From: Oppiella nova
Taxonomy: Eukaryota; Arthropoda; Arachnida; Sarcoptiformes; Oppiidae
Length of the DNA stretch: 22,459 nt
Direction of reading: 5' to 3'
NCBI GenBank assembly: GCA_905397405.1
Contig: CAJPVJ010000598.1
Location: 1 to 22,459, forward strand
The number at the start of each line of letters is the position of its first letter. Position 1 is the stretch's first letter. Positions 10,683 to 19,833 of the stretch are shown piece after piece. The translations under genes and the position numbers were made by a program. The notes beneath the pieces were generated by a model. That model was not told the DNA's origin, did no database searches, and worked only from the letters and a program-made list of their open reading frames with translations.

Positions 10683-12580
10683 TTAAGGAATAGGAATGGC
10701 TTCGACGGCAATGCTCTCTATATTACACTCATTACCGCCGCGACTGATGCGGAAGTACCCACTTTCCCCCCATCCCGTTCCCCAACTATTCTTAACAATC
10801 CAGTACTTCTGTCCATTTTCGACGCCATACCCCACGGCCAGCACCGCATGATTGGTGATCTCAAAGGGTTCAAACTGGAGACCATGTGTGACACCCGTGT
10901 GCTTATATATGCCGCCCGAGTATGACATGAAGTCGTCGTACACTTCAAAGGACACGGAAATGGGTCCCTTGCGTACCAGTGCTAACCGCATCGCCTCCTC
11001 ATTACAAGCGCCGTAATAGCCGCCCACGTAGTCGTAGTGCGCGGTGTAATAGCGTCGACACTTTTTCTCGTGGCACTGGTCACTGGCACCTGTGTATGGG
11101 AAACACGACTCCGGTATTAAACCAAAGTCTTGCGCATATTTGCCCTGACACATTTATTACAGATTTTTAAAAAATGATAATTACAAGTATAATTAAAATA
11201 ATTTTATATTTACTGCAATAAGATATGGGAAACCGCCGTCACATCCCTGTGCATACTCTGAACAACTGACCACATCTTGCGGCGACAGTATTTCCTGAAC
11301 CGTATTATTGGATTGAACTCGGAGCCTGGCCTATTATTTGGTTATATATATGGTTATGTTAAGTTAGGTTAGGTTAGTAAGCGTCTCATTGTGTCATATA
11401 TACCTCAATCATACCCATCGATGAAAACGCGTAACAACTGCCACACGAGCCTACAGTATATTGTAATACAATATAATTGCCATTAATAAGAATTTGTGTC
11501 AACAACCCATACCCTGGTTCCTGACGGGCGACACATAATTAACTCCACTAATGTTTCTCCAATCAAAGTGGTCGGGCAGTTGTAGGGCATCCCTCCAATC
11601 TTTATCAGTTACGGCCGCTGGTGCTGGAGGACTGCAATAAACAGTAGATTTTCATTAAAAATGATTACAATATTTATTTTAATAATTCATTTAAAATGTC
11701 TGAAAATCTGTAATACCTTAAGATTCTCGATTTGGGTCCACCTTTCATATTATGGATATCTCTCAACGGCTTTCCCTCTAAATGTGGGTAATGTTTGGCT
11801 GTCCATAGACTTTGAATTGAGTTAATTTGCTGAATAGAGTGCGGGTTCTGTCGATACACACCGACAGGACCTCCAAGTTTAGTGGTGTATGTCTTGGGCT
11901 CATGACTACCACTGATCCGGAGTCCCGTAAAACAGGCCCAGTTATGTCCCAACACGTCGTGCGACCACCCGGGTCTGGTTTGGTGACACAAACTGCTCAC
12001 ATTTGTGCCATTTTGGCGGTAATCAGAAAACGCAAAATATTTGCGATAATTAATGACAACTTCGAAGCCCTGGTTATAAATTATTGTCCAAATTCCTGGT
12101 CAATTCAGCCAATAAAAGTCATTTAGTATTCAATATTACAATATTTGATCACTTGTTTAGTACATAAGTGTAATCATCAGTTTAATGATAAGAGTGTAAA
12201 ACGCACTGACATTTCATTTGCATCCAGTATTTTTAAATCAATTTAATTAATTAAATAAAAAGTTTATATTTATAGAAACTATGATTTTATGAAATATTGT
12301 ATTAATACATATATCGAGGAAATTTCAATTGAATGAACAAACCTTTGTTACCGAAGTTGTCGACAGCAATGTTAGGGAACAACAACTCAAACCTCACTTT
12401 ATTGAGCAAAACCTGCGATCCGTTGCAGACCTCCGAGCGTTCGGCAGACGCTTCCGACTCCGAGAACTCCCAAACCCCTCGTATGTCTTCATACGTACAG
12501 TTAGCCGGTGTGTCGGCCCTTAACTGCTGGACACAAACCACAGCTAATATTACTGACAAATATTGTATTGATTTCCACAT
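10683..12580 (-). CDS. Cathepsin C / dipeptidyl peptidase 1, copy 3, six exons
   Basis: The exons are 12580-12343, 12095-11717, 11631-11513, 11450-11404, 11330-11214 and 11144-10683, giving 453 residues. The signal peptide (1-22) precedes [13 protein letters not shown]. The catalytic residues are Cys 251 in GSCGSCYAF, His 399 in ITNHAVL and Asn 419 in [15 protein letters not shown]. This copy is the most like vertebrate cathepsin C in its heavy chain: it keeps both ESCFPYTG and KKCRRYY cysteines, which form the third papain-domain disulfide in the mammalian enzyme, while the other three copies lack both. It shares an intron after GMIE (11331-11403) with copy 1 only. That intron contains a short TTAGG run. 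The C-terminus ends at PIP without further residues. Confidence 0.94.
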
Positions 12581-13222
12581 TTTGCTGCCAAAACCAAATC
12601 TAATGACACGAACAATGATTTCTATTTATGAGCAAACTCTTTAACTTTTAGCAAATGTGTTATCAATAGCTGAATAAACATGAGTGGAGTATAAGTCTTA
12701 AACATCCATCACTTTATAAACAGTGATCATATGGTGACACTTGTTTCAAATTGAATTATTAGTTCATTTTCTAGTAATCGTCTGTTGCTATCATATCATT
12801 GATGTTTAAAGTTTTATTTAAGTAATTCAAACATAAACTTCACAATTATTAGGTTGATATACAGTATCTGTAGTACCGTGATGTATTTACTGAACTCTAA
12901 AGTATAATTAGAAAATAAAATTTAAACGATATTTAAATTTATGTCTTAAAAATAAAATATTAAATTAATTTATTATAAATTTTTTAAGCTAAAAAATCTT
13001 CATTGCTTTACATATTTCTTTTTATTTCATTTATAAAACTCCGTAACATTTGTCCATACCAAATGCATTACCAAGTACAGTACTATAAATTACTAATAAT
13101 ACAGTATAATCACGAGATAGTTGCAATAAATAAGTAGTAAACAATTAAATTAAATTAGTAAATTAAATGTTTTAAATGAAAAATAAATTACTAATACATC
13201 GATGAAACGGTTGTAAACAGAA
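12581..13222. other. Intergenic stretch between cathepsin C copy 3 and the F-box gene
   Basis: Divergent promoters should lie here, since the genes on either side point away from each other. Several TACAGTA/TACTGTA motifs occur (near 12860, 13077 and 13102). I see no further gene. Confidence 0.55.
12622..12630 (-). promoter_or_regulatory. Weak TATA-like element of cathepsin C copy 3
   Basis: CATAAATAG lies 42-50 nt before the copy 3 ATG, the same spacing as in the other copies but a poorer match to TATAAA. Confidence 0.3.
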
Positions 13223-14695
13223 ATGAATGTAAAAGACAGTGAGGAATGTGATACCATTGACAGCAATGCCATCAACACCTCAACCCCTATCAGGACATCA
13301 ATTGTGTTGAATATCGATGTATTGATTCATGTGATGTCATATCTGGACACAACTGATTTGATACGATTGGAGAGAGTGTCCCAACAGTTCCAGATGTGCG
13401 CCAACTATCACTTCCGGCGCCTCAAGAATATTGCCATCAATTCACACATCGGAGTCAATCAATGCCTACCAAAGGGTGATATCATTCCCAACACATACGC
13501 CTTTCCCGACCGTTTCCTGGACTGTCACTCAGACGGAACTCCATGTCTGATGGCCAACAAGGAGAGGATGCTATGGATTAGCCGGAAGTTCCCAAACATC
13601 CAGTATTTGGCAATCAGTCATTTCGAGACCGACTTCCAGACTCTCTATGACATCATCGATGGTTTCCAAGCGCTTAACAGTCTCTTCATATGCGGCGGTT
13701 GTCATGGCTTTAATGGACAGCAGTTCCGACGATTGGGTCAACTCATGACCGCCAAGAATGTGACCAAATTTCTGGCAAACCTTTGCGGCAAACACTCGGA
13801 AGATGTCATCGAATTGGTGTCAGAGTTGACACAATTGAAGAAATTGATTGTCTTCTTGAATAGCAATCAGAAAATGAGAGAACTATTCAAATGTTTGCCC
13901 AAAACGATCAAATCGTTGAGACTTTGGTCGCACCCAAGGATTCGGTTGAGTCGAGAACTAACACAAAAACTGCTGGAAAGTAGTGCTAAAGACTTGGATT
14001 ATCTGTATATCGAGAGCCTTGTGCTGTCCGAAGAGTCACTGGAGCTGATCACTGGACACATGAATCTGAAGGCATTTGGATATAAGTTGAGCCGCGATTC
14101 GCATCAATGGCAGGGATTTCAAAGTGTGGCCCAAAGACAGACAGATCTCACATATTTGGCGCTCATTTGTCAGCGATTTATCGATTATGAATATACAGAA
14201 ACCCGGAACCGATTCACGAAAGTTAAGACACTTTATCTGTTCTCGTGTCACCTAAAAGAGACGGCCTTTGAAGCCCTACTTAAGTGTTTTCCGGCGCTCA
14301 AGACATTGGTGTTGAGCAAGACATCGATGGTCTGCGATCTCAGAGAGAGTCAGTGTTTGACATGTTTTCGACAAATGTTTCATTTGATCGCAAAATTCAC
14401 ATCAATTCGACGTTTGGTTATCTATTTCGAGGATATGATGGATAAGACGGCCGTTTTGTGTCAGACTCTGAATGAGTGCCTAAACCTATCGGTTATTCAT
14501 GTGAAACATGACGTGAGATTCAATAGACAGGGATATACAGACTTTTGCCGCAAATTTATAGATGATTTTCGTGAAGTGTGTGAAACTAAACCACAAAAGA
14601 TGTTCACAATTAGTCTATTCAATGATATCTCTGAAGATCTCTGTGACGGACTCCAAGTTTCCCCAAATCTACACATTAATCGTTGTTTATATTAA
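13223..14695 (+). CDS. F-box protein with a leucine-rich, LRR-like body, single exon
   Basis: This is one uninterrupted frame of 490 residues. The N-terminus has an F-box from about 28 to 68 (IDVLIHVMSYLDTTDLIRLERV followed by FRRLKNI), the part that binds Skp1 in SCF ubiquitin ligases. The remainder has repeated leucine/isoleucine-rich blocks with spacing like degenerate leucine-rich repeats (for example LKKLIVFL, TIKSLRLW, NLKAFGYKL, VKTLYLFSC, LKTLVLSKT, SIRRLVIYF), the usual substrate-binding side. There are no introns, unlike nearly every other gene here, which may reflect retroposition or a fast-evolving single-exon F-box family. The start is the first ATG of the frame and lies 25 residues before the F-box. 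AATAAA occurs shortly after the stop, near 14720. The substrate cannot be inferred. Confidence 0.85.
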   Translation: MNVKDSEECDTIDSNAINTSTPIRTSIVLNIDVLIHVMSYLDTTDLIRLERVSQQFQMCANYHFRRLKNIAINSHIGVNQCLPKGDIIPNTYAFPDRFLDCHSDGTPCLMANKERMLWISRKFPNIQYLAISHFETDFQTLYDIIDGFQALNSLFICGGCHGFNGQQFRRLGQLMTAKNVTKFLANLCGKHSEDVIELVSELTQLKKLIVFLNSNQKMRELFKCLPKTIKSLRLWSHPRIRLSRELTQKLLESSAKDLDYLYIESLVLSEESLELITGHMNLKAFGYKLSRDSHQWQGFQSVAQRQTDLTYLALICQRFIDYEYTETRNRFTKVKTLYLFSCHLKETAFEALLKCFPALKTLVLSKTSMVCDLRESQCLTCFRQMFHLIAKFTSIRRLVIYFEDMMDKTAVLCQTLNECLNLSVIHVKHDVRFNRQGYTDFCRKFIDDFREVCETKPQKMFTISLFNDISEDLCDGLQVSPNLHINRCLY

Positions 14696-15023
14696 GACTA
14701 ATACAAAAACAATGCATTCAAATAAACTTTTATATCAATTAAAAGACAGATTTTGCTAAATATTGTCTAATTGTGTAAATTTCTATAACCATATACTGTA
14801 CAGTATGTGTAATACAACAATAAAACATGAACGTGATAATTTCTATTTACGAGTTTATGTTTAGTAACATTTCTAAGATTTAAATATAATTTACACTTTT
14901 ATACAACAGTTAGTGTAAAGACATGTTGAATGTTTGACTACTGTATTAGTTCTGTATTCACTTGCTGTAAATCCAAACCATAAAACTTTTTAAAAAGTTT
15001 TCAAACGTGTAATCCCTATAGCG
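14696..15023. other. Short intergenic stretch between the F-box and tetraspanin genes
   Basis: It contains the F-box gene's likely polyadenylation signal and a perfect 14-bp palindrome, ATACTGTACAGTAT, at 14793-14806. Nothing else is recognised. Confidence 0.55.
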
Positions 15024-15893
15024 ATGGATCAGCAAAACGTGCCGACGATGCTAATGAACCGGGTGTTCAACACATACGGCACTCTACTCTGCGTCTGTGA
15101 TCTGACCCTAATTTTGATTAGCTTTGCATTGATTATCGTTTCGGCTGCCAATGACGCCAACTCTGAGATACCCTATGATTTCAATCTTCACTTTCACTTC
15201 GGTCTCTACTTTCACACCCATTTCCTTCGCAAATAATAATAAATATTTACAAATTATTTCATATTAGGTATCATTTTAGGCGCTATATTCATGTTCATAG
15301 GCTCGTACTGCGGAACGACGGGCTTTCTATCGGAGTCGATGCCAAAGCTGGTGCTCAGCCCTATCCTCATGATTGTGGTCATCGTATTACTGAGTCAATC
15401 CATATCACTGTCTTTCATCTACAAAGAAAAGCTCACAATTCTGTTCAACTCATACGCCGAGAACTCATTCATGGAGTACCACAAGGAAAGGGTGTCAAAT
15501 GAAGCAGGGTTAGTTAAGGCATTCAATTTGCATCACCTTCAACTCGAGATCACCGAAGTTATGAAACAATACGACTGCTGTGGTTGGGATGAGTGGGACA
15601 GACAGCGACTGACCGGCTATTATCACGACAGGCCCCACACTCTGCCCTGTATTTGTTGCGCCGATTATAATAAGTGCGAAGAAGATGTCAAATCCAATGG
15701 CAGTGAATACCTGTGCACTCATAACAAGACCGATACACTCAGACACCAGTACTGTTCCGATGCCATGAAAGATGTCCTCACGAGTGACATATGGGTGATG
15801 CGGGTCTTTATGGCCGTTGCCATCAGTTTATGCATTCTTTCCATTTATTTGTCTTATTTCTTGTGTCACGATTTGATTAGTTTTCATAATTAG
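15024..15893 (+). CDS. Tetraspanin, two exons
   Basis: Joining 15024-15201 to 15268-15893 gives 267 residues; the 66-nt intron has a weak donor (GTCTCT) and acceptor ATATTAG. The protein has four membrane segments (roughly 19-42, 60-80, 90-112 and 240-260). A large extracellular loop lies between the last two and contains the diagnostic CCG (163-165) in YDCCGWDEW. Further cysteines follow in CICCADYNKC, YLC and QYC, the last close to segment 4 as in the family. A possible N-glycosylation site is HNKT. Tetraspanins organise receptors and adhesion proteins in membrane microdomains; which subfamily this is I cannot say. Without the splice the first exon would end in a stop after the first loop, and the second membrane segment would be missing, so the intron is needed. 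Confidence 0.88.
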
Positions 15894-16261
15894 TTCTCAT
15901 TATATCTATATTCATATCTATATCTATATTGAAAATGCATTCATTAAACATTTAATAGACAAAATTCTTGTAAATCTAACTACAGGTTGTATAAGAATAG
16001 AAAATCATTTTTATTTTATTTATATATACTGGTACATTTATTGTTTTAAAGTTTGTTTGAAAGAATTAATTAAAATATTAAAATAAGTTATTTAACACTC
16101 TATTTGTAAGAATTTCTAGAGAAAAGTATGAATATTTTTATTATGAATGTATATTGAGTACTTTCAATTTCAAGTGTATGTGTCATTGAGTTTTAAACCG
16201 GAATTTTCCCTAAATTTTTACCTTTATTTTAAGGTTAAAAAAGTGCCTTTTCTGCAGCTAA
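15894..16261. other. Intergenic stretch with a short simple repeat
   Basis: Convergent gene ends meet here. A short TATCTATATTCATATCTATA-type run lies at about 15902-15930. I see no gene. Confidence 0.6.
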
Positions 16262-17396
16262 CTAATAACTAGATTTTCTATTAAAATTACAGTCATTATT
16301 ATTTAGCTTATTATTATCATTACTCCTATCAATCAGTAGTATTTGAGATTGTTTTGGGATTTTTCTGTTATATGTTTTGAAATAAAAGGATAGGAATAAC
16401 ACAAACAAAATCAATGCAATGAATACTATTGTCGACATAAATGTTTGGTTCAATTGACAGTCGGGTATAACGAAACCCCGCAAACAATTCACTATAATTA
16501 ACACAAATTGAATCAATTGAAGTGCAGTTAAGTGTCGTTTCCACCAAAGGTATGGCCGTACGGAGGGTCCAAATGTGGATAAATAGTAATAGGAATACAT
16601 AATGACGTGAATGAATGAGTTGATGAGTGGTGCGAACCCGTAGTGCACTTCTGGCGTGAACTTCAATGGAAACCAAATACAAATGGGAACTATTGTGTGG
16701 TGGAAGATGTGAAGTGTGGAGATCTGGTGATCACTCTTTCGTAATGTGAAGAATATTGTGTCCATTAGTTCCACGAGACGTGATATTAGGAGAATCCATC
16801 CCAAGAATATCGACTCTTTCAGTCTCTCATCTGTAAAATATTATAATTTTTTATTAAACTAATTACTGTATATAACTAAACAATTAGCATAATTAATTTT
16901 ATTAAAGGAAAATACAATTTCAAAAACTATTAATTGATAATTATCTAGTTAGATAATAGTTTAAATAAAATTGAGTTATAATGAATAATTATAATATATT
17001 GATTTTATACTAATTAAGACTTTATTTTAAAACTTTTAAATACTAATGTTAATTAAATGTTAAGTTATAAAATAAATTACCTGATATTGAATGTTTGTGA
17101 CACATCCAGGTGTCAATGCCATAGTTAGTGATCGATAGGATCTTTACAAAGAACCACAGATTGAATAAAGACATCAATAGATTATAATGTCGTATAAGAA
17201 ATAGTAAATCAAATGCCGGCCTCTCTTTCATAAGTCTCGGACCAATAATTTTCACAAAATATAAATAAAAACATATTATGGATAAGAAATTCCAGGGCCC
17301 GGACCCCATCAACGGATAGCTGGATGAGTAAGGATTGCCATTAATTTTCCAAAAGTTAGTGAAAATATAGTTTATAAAAGAAGATTCTTCGTCCAT
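16262..17396 (-). CDS. ELOVL-type very-long-chain fatty-acid elongase, two exons
   Basis: The exons are 17396-17081 and 16830-16262, giving 294 residues. The 250-nt intron splits an Asp codon and has GT-AG ends. It should catalyse the condensation step of fatty-acid elongation (acyl-CoA plus malonyl-CoA) in the endoplasmic reticulum membrane. Family motifs are LVELMDTIFFTLRK (about 124-137), the histidine box HIFHH (146-150) and NSFIHVIMYSYYYLS in the following helix. Several hydrophobic segments span the protein. The C-terminus is Asn-rich and ends KSSY, with no obvious di-lysine retrieval motif. The upstream region and most of the gene recur inverted at 21351-22459. Confidence 0.93.
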
Positions 17397-17817
17397 AGTT
17401 TCAAATTAAATATTAAACTTTATATTAAATTTAAAAACTATTGAATTAGACTTTACAAACTTTGTATGTCATCTCAAACTCAATTTATATTTCACTAGAA
17501 AAGTATTATTTAAATCTAAATTACTTTATATCTATCGTTGAGTTTATATTCAATTCAATTCTTATGAAGAGTTTGTTATTTAATTGACAAAAATTGGGTT
17601 TTTTGGCGAATGATTGCAGAACTAAAGCACTCAAACATAAAGTCTTTTAACTCATTATAAACACAAATCTAATAGTTTTTTGTGGAAATGTTTTTTTACT
17701 CAACATTCAGCCAAAATATTTTCCCAAATAAAAAGTACATTTGAGTTGATAAGTAATTAATTTATTTGCAAATATAGAATATACATTTATATTCAATACA
17801 ATAAACTAATTATAGAT
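16712..17817. repeat. Left arm of a large inverted duplication containing the ELOVL 5' half
   Basis: This block matches 22459-21351 read in reverse complement, with at least a dozen single-base differences and small indels. One difference changes Ile to Thr in the elongase (KIIGPR versus KTIGPR). The divergence is greater in the intron and the upstream region than in the exons, as expected for alleles or a recent duplicate. Confidence 0.9.
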
Positions 17818-17945
17818 ATTTTTTTACTCAACATTCAGCCAAAATATTTTCCCAAATAAAAAGTACATTTGAGTTGATAAGTAATTAATTTATTTGCAAA
17901 TATAGAATATACATTTATATTCAATACAATAAACTAATTATAGAT
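17691..17945. repeat. 127-bp perfect tandem repeat next to the stop codon of cathepsin C copy 4
   Basis: Positions 17691-17817 and 17819-17945 are identical, with a single A at 17818 between them. The same 127-bp block, inverted, follows the N at 21350. The pattern of identical block, one base, identical block is the same as at 3629-3923, so an unmerged contig overlap is likely. Confidence 0.85.
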
Positions 17946-19736
17946 TTAGTTGACAATAGGGTGGGCCTCGACGGCGATGCTCTCAATCCCGCACTCATTG
18001 TTACCCCTTGAGATACGGAAGTACCTGGTTGTAATGGGAAATTCATAATTATTATTTATTAGGAAAATTCCTTATAGTTTTAAACTATTAGTTATAAACC
18101 CAGAATCTCTGCGCAAAGGAATATTCCTCAGTTGTGATCCAAGGAAACCCTCAGAAAACCTGGATTACAACATACCCGCTCTCGCCCCAAGTGGCGCCCC
18201 AACTGTTTTTGACGATCCAGTACTTCTGGCCGTTCTCCACACCGTAACCCACGGCCAGCACCGCGTGATTGACCTCATAGAAGGGCTGGAACTCGGGTTT
18301 GTCCGACTCGTGGCTCACTTTAGTGTGTTTATAGATTCCCTTTTTGTAGGACTGGAAGTCACCCCACACTTGGAAGGACACTGCGAGGGGTCCGTCCCTT
18401 ACCAGAGACAAGCGCATCAACTCCTCGTTACAGGCGCCGTAATAACCGCCCACATAGTTGTAGTGTCCGGTGTAGTACCTGGCTGCATCCTTTTTGGTTT
18501 GACAACTGGCTGCCTGACCCACGTATGGGAAGCTTGCCTCCGGTGTCAGACCGAAGTCCTGACCGTATTTACCCTGAAATACGTGGTTATATAACAAATT
18601 GTCGTTTTATATTTATAGTTAATTAATACTAACAGCGATCAGGTATGGGAAACCACCCGCACATCCCTGGCTATAGAAGGTACAGGTGGTGGCGTCCTGA
18701 GGACTTAGGACCACTTGTAGGGTATTGTTGGACTGGACTCGGAGACGATTTTCAATCATACCCACAGAGGAGAAGGCATAACAACTGCCACAACCGCCTA
18801 TTCATTTCGATTGGAGTTTATATTTAGAAATCATATGAAAAGTGTCTAATAATATGATACAAACCCTGATTCCTAACGGGTGTCACAAAACTAACTCCAC
18901 TAACGTTTCTCCAATCGAATTGTTCGGGCAATTCGTTTGCCTGACGGAGCACCTCATCAGATACCGGCGCTGGTGATGGATAACTACACATAGAAAATAT
19001 AGTTTTTAATTTACAAAATTATGAATTTGCTAAAAATTAGTTGTTTATAAAAATTCAAACCCGAAAATTCTGGAGTTGGGTCCGCCTTTCATTAAATACA
19101 TTTCATTCAACGACTTTCCCTCAAACTCGGGGTAGTGTTCGGCTGTCCATAGGCTCTGAATTGAGTTGATTTTGTCGATGGCTTCCGGGCGCTGAGTGAA
19201 CACACCGTTACTGAGCGCTTCGGTATCTTCGATGTAGTGGACTTTCTCGGCATGATTTCCGGTAACCCTATGTCCCACATAACAGGCCCAGTTGTTGCCC
19301 AACACATCGTGAGACCAGCCGGCGCTGGTCTGGTTGCAAATGCTGGTCACTTTGGTGCCAACCTGTTTATAGTCAGAAAATGCGAAATATTTTCTATCGT
19401 TGATTATCACTTCAAAGCCCTGGTTATAGATCAGAGTCCATGTGCCTGCAGGCGATAAGTTTTCATAAGTATGACTATTACTGGTGACATAAATGTCTTT
19501 TTCAAACCTCTATTCCCCAAGTGATCCACTGCTGTGTTGGGGTATTGCAACTCAATCCTGATTTTATCAACCAATTTGACTGTTAGGTCGCATTTCTCGG
19601 ACCTGTTGGCAGTCCTGACGGACTCCGAGAACTCCCAAACGCCACGAATCTCTTCATAGGAACAGTTGGCCGGTGTGTCCGCACTCACACTCACCGCCAG
19701 TAATAAAGCCGACAAACAATAGCCTATATTCAACAT
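17946..19736 (-). CDS. Cathepsin C / dipeptidyl peptidase 1, copy 4, six exons with a unique C-terminal intron
   Basis: The exons are 19736-19508, 19445-19061, 18983-18865, 18797-18634, 18573-18176 and 18024-17946, giving 457 residues. The signal peptide (about 1-19) precedes DTPANCSYEEIRG. The catalytic residues are Cys 250 in GGCGSCYAF, His 402 in VNHAVL and Asn 422 in VKNSWG. Exon 4 is continuous as in copy 2. The region between WGESG and YFRISRG, contiguous in copies 1-3, is split by a 151-nt insert with exact GT-AG ends. Removing it restores [20 protein letters not shown]; reading through it gives a stop after eight foreign residues. I therefore read it as a gained intron and the gene as intact, although a disrupted gene is the alternative if the insert is not spliced. 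The exclusion-domain text is closest to copy 1 (HAEKVHY and [10 protein letters not shown] in both). Confidence 0.9.
18025..18175 (-). mobile_element. Copy-4-specific intron with near-inverted ends, possible introner or MITE-derived intron
   Basis: On the gene strand the insert begins GTATGTTGTAATCC and ends CCCATTACAACCAG. GTTGTAAT and ATTACAAC are exact reverse complements just inside the two ends. The uninterrupted paralogues read GGGTAC at this place, and here GGTA occurs on both sides, as a 4-bp target-site duplication would. The donor GTATGT and acceptor CCAG are both well formed. The interior contains short palindromes such as GGAATATTCC but no coding sequence. The transposon origin is inference; the paralogue-specific insertion is directly visible. 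Confidence 0.6.
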
Positions 19737-19776
19737 TTTCTTGACTATATTAGTTTACTTAAACCGACTGTGAATT

Positions 19777-19786
19777 CTTTATATAG
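19777..19786 (-). promoter_or_regulatory. TATA-box-like element of cathepsin C copy 4
   Basis: CTATATAAAG lies 41-50 nt before the copy 4 ATG, the best TATA match of the four copies and at similar spacing. Confidence 0.45.
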
Positions 19787-19833
19787 GTACAAATATTGGT
19801 ACACTAAGGTCCATGATAAGTGTGAGTACTTCC

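Noticed and set aside
17946-18573. Cathepsin C copy 4 as a pseudogene truncated by an insertion
   Set aside because: The insert has good donor and acceptor sites and its removal gives the exact conserved sequence and a normal C-terminus; everything else in the gene is intact.
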